Shown one piece after another: positions 6,158 through 8,742 of a DNA stretch of 8,742 nt. The translations under genes and the position numbers were made by a program. The stretch lies in contig PFCY01000074.1 in NCBI GenBank assembly GCA_002763085.1, forward strand, positions 1 to 8,742, written 5' to 3'. This stretch comes from Candidatus Pacearchaeota archaeon CG10_big_fil_rev_8_21_14_0_10_32_14. GTDB lineage: Archaea; Nanobdellota; Nanobdellia; Pacearchaeales; GW2011-AR1. The notes under the pieces were generated by a model. It ran no database searches and was not told the origin of the DNA. It worked only from the letters and a program-made list of their open reading frames with translations. Numbering within the stretch: position 1 is the first letter of the stretch; every line of letters starts with the position of its first letter.

Positions 6158-6200
6158 TTTTTCAGAATATTTTCAGAACTTGTTTTTTGATTTTTATTTA
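6158..6200 (+). terminator. T-rich terminator after the small membrane operon
   Basis: Runs of T (5 at 6158-6162, 4 at 6170-6173, 6 at 6183-6188, 5 at 6191-6195) begin five bases after the stop codon, matching archaeal U-tract termination. Within it TTTTCAGAA is repeated at 6159-6167 and 6170-6178 with an 11-bp period. Confidence 0.5.
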
Positions 6201-6215
6201 TACGGAATGAGATAG

Positions 6216-6289
6216 TAACAAAAAAATAATAAGTTTTCCCGTCGGGAAAACACACTTTCATTCAATAGAAGTGATAACAAAAAAATAAT
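6216..6289. repeat. Direct repeat TAACAAAAAAATAAT flanking a palindrome
   Basis: The 15-mer TAACAAAAAAATAAT occurs at 6216-6230 and 6275-6289, 59 bp apart, with the perfect palindrome at 6233-6251 between the copies. The unit lies just upstream of the TATA box serving the surface-protein leader, so it may be a regulatory region. The small-element alternative (hairpin between direct repeats) is also open. Confidence 0.5.
6233..6251. repeat. Perfect palindrome GTTTTCCC-GTC-GGGAAAAC
   Basis: Two 8-bp arms (6233-6240 and 6244-6251) with a 3-nt spacer. Its GC content stands out from the AT-rich surroundings. There is no T-run after it on the plus strand, so a protein-binding site (dimeric regulator) or an element hairpin is as likely as a terminator. 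Confidence 0.6.
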
Positions 6290-6307
6290 CTTCTTGAATA
6301 ATAATCC

Positions 6308-6315
6308 TTTTAAAG
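6308..6315 (+). promoter_or_regulatory. TATA box P1 for the surface-protein leader
   Basis: TTTTAAAG is centred at 6311.5, exactly 25.5 bp before the ATG at 6337, the same spacing as the leaderless genes in this window. Transcription from here would run through the 45-codon ORF into the surface-protein gene. Confidence 0.5.
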
Positions 6316-6336
6316 AACTACTACTCTGGAATTAAC

Positions 6337-6474
6337 ATGAACACAAAAAGAGTAGCCGTAAAGAGGCTAAATAAAAGGGCGGAAGGACACATTTCTGAAA
6401 ATTCACACGATTCAAATATCATAGTTATAAGTTCTATAACATTTAATACAAATGAAAGGAGGTTATTAAAATAA
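6337..6474 (+). CDS. Leaderless 45-aa small ORF upstream of the surface protein
   Basis: The ORF encodes a basic, soluble 45-aa peptide beginning MNTKRVAVKRLNKRAEG and ending NTNERRLLK. It has no membrane segment or known domain. Support comes from context: its ATG falls exactly on the transcription start predicted from the TATA box at 6308. Its stop (6472-6474) lies four bases before the ATG of the surface-protein gene, and that gene's Shine-Dalgarno is embedded in its Arg-Arg codons near the end. It could be a leader peptide whose translation controls the next gene, or simply untranslated leader RNA that happens to be open. I cannot decide from sequence alone. Confidence 0.35.
   Translation: MNTKRVAVKRLNKRAEGHISENSHDSNIIVISSITFNTNERRLLK
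6353..6369 (+). promoter_or_regulatory. Leader hairpin TAGCC/GGCTA
   Basis: TAGCC (6353-6357) and GGCTA (6365-6369) pair around a 7-nt loop, 16 nt after the predicted P1 transcription start. It is the first of three stems in the surface-protein leader. Confidence 0.3.
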
Positions 6475-6475
6475 C
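6424..6475 (+). promoter_or_regulatory. Alternating GTTAT/ATAAC stems around the SD
   Basis: GTTATA (6424-6429) pairs with TATAAC (6435-6440), and GTTAT (6462-6466) pairs with ATAAC (6471-6475). Because the arms share the same 5-mer, arm 2 can also pair with arm 3, enclosing the SD in a loop. The stems are short and AT-rich, so stability in vivo is uncertain. The first pair also contains TTATAAGT, a possible second TATA box (P2) that would start RNA near 6454. Confidence 0.35.
6455..6463 (+). promoter_or_regulatory. Strong Shine-Dalgarno for the surface-protein gene, unusually far from ATG
   Basis: AAAGGAGGT is a near-perfect match to the anti-SD, the best in the window. Its last G is followed by 16 nt before the ATG at 6479, well above the usual 5-10. 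A 14-nt stem-loop (6462-6475) in the gap would bring SD and ATG close together if folded. An in-frame TAA at 6467 rules out an earlier start between it and the SD. Confidence 0.6.
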
Positions 6476-6478
6476 GAA

Positions 6479-7750
6479 ATGAGAAAACAAATAAGTTTAG
6501 CATTTATGGCTTTACTTACACTAAGTGTTCTGCCAACTATAATGGCTGTTAGCGTTGGAACTGGAATAGGAATTGATGTTACAACTGAAGAATTCCCACC
6601 TATGATATGGCAATGTGACAACAGAATTGTTGTTGAAGATTGTGTTGAAGAAGGTAGAGATACTGATTGTACTAACAAACTTGTTGAAAGAATAGAAAAC
6701 TATGCTTTTGAAGGTGAACAGATTGGATGGAGAGTTCTTGTTTTAGATAAGAACAAGATAGAAGAAGTTCAAGATGTTGTAGCAACTATCGGAGATGTTC
6801 AAGGTGTTGGAAACGATATCGAAGTTGAATGTCAAAGAGTTACTGGTTCTGTTAGAGGAACTACTGTTCCAAATGGAACTTTGCTTGCTTCATGTAATGC
6901 AAGAATCCTTGAAGAGCAGTTACTAAATTTCGACGATAACACAATGGCTTACTATGATTGTTTATTCACAGTAGAAACTCCAGAATCAATGTATGGAGAA
7001 TATTTCTTAACTGTTGAAGCAATCGGAGTTGACGGAGAAGCAACTATGGACGAGAACGAATATTGGTTCTTAAATCCAATAATTGCATTAACTGTTGACG
7101 GCGATGTATCTTTCGAAGATGTTAGACCTGGAACTGTGTCTTACTCAAGTACTATACTTGTAGGAAATGATGCTGATCAAGGAAGTGGCGTTCTAATGGA
7201 TATGTTCATATCTGGAACTGACTTCTATGATCCAGTTGATTCAGGAGCAAGATGCCCTGACACTAACCAACTTCAATTAAGTGATTCACGAAGATCACCT
7301 TCTAATGTCGGTCAAGATGGAGGAAGTGATGCATGTAGTGGCCAAGGATCTGGAACTTGTTCAGCTGATGAAAATAATGGTCATGCTGTTTACGATTGTC
7401 AAGCTGGAACATTAGGTTTAACTAATGATCCTAATACTGATCACTTGTGTTATTATGCAACTAACGGAGCATATAGCACTGCAGCTGCAGATAATGCAGA
7501 TCTTGAAGGTTATGTTCCAATTGTTTACGGAGATGTCTTCACAAGAGACTTCTACAACGATGCTGAAATAATCAGAAATGCAGGATCAGATGCTAGTGGA
7601 GATTTAGTAATTAATACTATTGAATACCACGCTGGTAATACATTATCACCAGGAGCAGAAATCGCACTTAACTTCAAGTTAGGAATGCCAGAACCATGTG
7701 TTGGAGATTTCAGTTCAGGAGATATATTCTTCTGGGGTGAAGCTATATAA
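6479..7750 (+). CDS. Secreted acidic cysteine-containing protein, probable abundant surface/S-layer-type protein
   Basis: A 423-aa exported protein. Residues 1-23 are a classic signal peptide (MRKQ, hydrophobic core, cleavage after TIMA). The mature chain is strongly acidic with few lysines, and its beta-strand patterns suggest two or more Ig-like sandwiches: about 30-200, and 200-423 from NPIIALTVDGDVSFEDVRPG and ILVGNDADQGSG onward. The second sandwich carries a Gly/Ser/Asp-rich insert at about 255-345. Twelve cysteines (46, 55, 64, 118, 139, 161, 259, 286, 294, 307, 324, 407), an even number, suggest extracellular disulfides. One N-glycosylation sequon is present (N132-G-T). There is no C-terminal anchor helix, so it is free, assembled as a layer or bound to another protein. 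Nearly all Arg codons are AGA and codon use is uniform, with a strong SD and a T-rich terminator, all signs of high expression. It resembles conserved hypothetical surface proteins of DPANN archaea; the S-layer role is inference. Confidence 0.75.
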   Translation: MRKQISLAFMALLTLSVLPTIMAVSVGTGIGIDVTTEEFPPMIWQCDNRIVVEDCVEEGRDTDCTNKLVERIENYAFEGEQIGWRVLVLDKNKIEEVQDVVATIGDVQGVGNDIEVECQRVTGSVRGTTVPNGTLLASCNARILEEQLLNFDDNTMAYYDCLFTVETPESMYGEYFLTVEAIGVDGEATMDENEYWFLNPIIALTVDGDVSFEDVRPGTVSYSSTILVGNDADQGSGVLMDMFISGTDFYDPVDSGARCPDTNQLQLSDSRRSPSNVGQDGGSDACSGQGSGTCSADENNGHAVYDCQAGTLGLTNDPNTDHLCYYATNGAYSTAAADNADLEGYVPIVYGDVFTRDFYNDAEIIRNAGSDASGDLVINTIEYHAGNTLSPGAEIALNFKLGMPEPCVGDFSSGDIFFWGEAI

Positions 7751-7757
7751 AACGATT

Positions 7758-7790
7758 AATTTTTGTTTTTATTTTATTTTTAATTTATTT
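7758..7790 (+). terminator. T-rich terminator of the surface-protein gene
   Basis: Starting eight bases after the stop, four T-runs of 4-5 bases lie within 33 bp, matching archaeal U-tract termination. A small stem TTTCCC (7788-7793) / GGGAAA (7805-7810) follows. Confidence 0.65.
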
Positions 7791-7834
7791 CCCTGAAAAG
7801 GACGGGGAAAAGAGGGAGATGGCTTACTTTGAGC

Positions 7835-7876
7835 TTTCTTTTCTTAGAAAGAAAAGAAACTTCGGAAAGAAAAGAA
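7835..7876. repeat. Purine/pyrimidine palindrome with a third repeated arm
   Basis: TTTCTTTTCTT (7835-7845) and AAGAAAAGAAA (7849-7859) form a perfect 11-bp stem with an AGA loop. GAAAGAAAAGAA at 7847-7858 recurs at 7865-7876, so the first arm can pair with either copy. It lies between two surface-protein genes. Dispersed palindromic repeats of similar make-up exist in many prokaryotes; whether this is one cannot be told from a single copy. Confidence 0.55.
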
Positions 7877-7954
7877 CTACAATAGGTTTCCCAGGAAATC
7901 AAAGAAACTAAGATAGAAGAAAAAAACTTAAAGATATATTAAATTATAATTAAA

Positions 7955-7962
7955 TTTATAAA
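7955..7962 (+). promoter_or_regulatory. Consensus TATA box of the cysteine-rich surface gene
   Basis: TTTATAAA matches the archaeal box A and is centred 25.5 bp before the ATG at 7984. Three other genes and the small ORF in this window have the same spacing, which argues for a leaderless start at 7984 rather than at the ATG at 7969. A weaker box, TATATTAA (7935-7942), could serve the 7969 start. Confidence 0.55.
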
Positions 7963-7983
7963 ATCAAAATGGAAAAAAGTAAT

Positions 7984-8742
7984 ATGAATAAAAAAGGAGT
8001 TCGTAAAAAGAGCGTTGTCGCTTTGTTTTTGTTAACTGGTGTTTTCGCTACGATATTTTTTATTTCGAATGTTTCAGCAAATAAACTTTATTGTTTATCT
8101 GACGGAGAACAATTACCTCCAAGTTGCGCAGGGAGTTCATGCAGATATACTTGTGATTTAAGAAGCGGGCAAGGATTTTGTGAAATATGCACGACTAACT
8201 CAGGAATTCCCGGAGTAAATCCTGCAACATGTAATGGAAAAAAGTGTGATTTCATGAGTGGCGGTGGCGGTGAGAATACATTACCTCCAAATATGACATT
8301 AATATCTCCACAAAATGGAACAGTATTCACAGTGAGAAGCATCCCGTTGAAATTCACAATAACAAAAAATGCGGCGGTATTCTATATGAATCTTCTTGAA
8401 AGCAGACAAGGAAGATGGAACAGGATTTGCACGAGTTGTTCGAGTTATGATCAAAACAGAAGATTCAATGAAGGATACAATTCAATAAGAATAAGAGCTA
8501 CCGACCATTCAGGAAATGAAGTTTTCAAAGACGTTGCGTTTTTTATTGACTCAAAAGTCCCTAAGATAAGAAAGACATTCCCTGGAAAAAATGAGTTTGC
8601 CAACGGTGATTTTAGAGTAGAAATTCAAGAAGATAATCCAAGAGAATTAAAATTAATTTATGGGGATAGTTCATCAATGAAAACTCAAGTCTTAAATTTA
8701 AATAGTTGTGTGATTGATAAAACAAAAAGAATTTGTGATGTC
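7984..8742 (+). CDS. Secreted cysteine-rich protein with Ig-like modules (cut by window end)
   Basis: 253 codons are visible and the frame is open to the last base, so the C-terminus is missing. Residues 1-10 are basic (MNKKGVRKKS) and 11-27 hydrophobic; signal cleavage is likely after VSA at about 32. Residues 33-88 form a compact cysteine-rich head with eight cysteines (37, 48, 53, 57, 66, 69, 83, 88), followed by a glycine linker (SGGGG, 92-96). Next comes an Ig/fibronectin-like module from LISPQNGTVF (106-115) through IRIRATDHSGNEV (168-180), with the typical PLKF and FFID strands. A second module starts at about VPKIRKTFPG. Two sequons (N103-M-T, N111-G-T) suggest glycosylation. This layout is common among adhesin-like surface proteins of DPANN archaea. 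An in-frame ATG at 7969 would add five residues; 7984 is preferred from TATA spacing. Confidence 0.72.
   Translation, partial: MNKKGVRKKSVVALFLLTGVFATIFFISNVSANKLYCLSDGEQLPPSCAGSSCRYTCDLRSGQGFCEICTTNSGIPGVNPATCNGKKCDFMSGGGGENTLPPNMTLISPQNGTVFTVRSIPLKFTITKNAAVFYMNLLESRQGRWNRICTSCSSYDQNRRFNEGYNSIRIRATDHSGNEVFKDVAFFIDSKVPKIRKTFPGKNEFANGDFRVEIQEDNPRELKLIYGDSSSMKTQVLNLNSCVIDKTKRICDV

Noticed and set aside
6321..6678. Two minus-strand ORFs over the leader and start of the surface-protein gene
   Set aside because: Antisense to a signal-peptide gene with a strong SD; no own promoter or recognisable product.
7479..7490. Perfect palindrome CTGCAGCTGCAG
   Set aside because: Lies inside the surface-protein coding frame and encodes an Ala-rich stretch; likely a by-product of GCA/GCT codons.
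7969..7983. Upstream in-frame ATG for the cysteine-rich surface protein
   Set aside because: The consensus TATA box at 7955 is exactly spaced for 7984; 7969 remains possible from the weaker box at 7935.
8088..8357. Minus-strand ORF inside the cysteine-rich surface gene
   Set aside because: The plus strand encodes a signal peptide, ordered cysteines and an Ig-like module, so the antisense frame is a by-product.
1..8742. CRISPR array, tRNA, rRNA or complete insertion sequence
   Set aside because: No regularly spaced repeat series, no cloverleaf or rRNA motif, and no transposase frame seen on either strand.

Overview
The window looks like a piece of a small, AT-rich archaeal genome, most likely a DPANN-type archaeon (Woesearchaeota/Pacearchaeota-like). 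Three things suggest this: archaeal TATA boxes (TTTAAAAA, TTTATAAA, TTTTAAAG) placed about 25 bp upstream of ATG codons, so that most mRNAs would be leaderless; short intergenic gaps; and secreted cysteine-rich, Ig-like proteins of a kind common in these lineages. The taxonomic call is inference. No rRNA, tRNA, CRISPR array or intact transposon is visible.

Left part (1-5135), housekeeping and nutrient acquisition. A hairpin followed by T5 (53-90) probably ends an off-window gene. A polytopic DUF2339 membrane protein (158-2056, +) converges on a ribose-phosphate pyrophosphokinase gene (2053-3036, -), and their stop codons overlap. Upstream of prs on the same strand is an MFS transporter (3087-4265, -). 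It is divergent from a secreted or membrane-anchored staphylococcal-nuclease/lamin-tail protein (4316-5122, +). The 50-bp gap between those two genes holds one TATA-like octamer exactly at its centre, which can serve both directions. A surface nuclease, a transporter and PRPP synthase side by side fit uptake and salvage of nucleic-acid building blocks, but that link is inferred.

Middle part (5136-6478), small genes and regulatory DNA. A non-coding stretch with repeats and a hairpin leads to a ribbon-helix-helix regulator of antitoxin type (5376-5630). Two 9-bp repeats, exactly 10 bp apart, lie between its TATA box and its start and look like an autoregulatory operator. Where a toxin gene would normally overlap its end there is only a 20-codon ORF. 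Two small two-TM proteins follow (5706-6153). Next come a T-rich terminator, a perfect 19-bp palindrome flanked by 15-bp direct repeats, and a TATA box exactly positioned for a leaderless 45-codon ORF (6337-6474).

Right part (6479-8742), cell surface. A signal-peptide-bearing, acidic 423-aa protein with 12 cysteines has uniform codon use and a strong Shine-Dalgarno. It is probably an abundant surface or S-layer-type protein. After a T-rich terminator and a purine-rich palindromic repeat comes a second secreted protein with a cysteine-rich head and Ig-like modules, cut by the window end. The 5' leader of the abundant protein, with its leaderless small ORF, far-set SD and alternating short stems, is the most unusual piece of the window.
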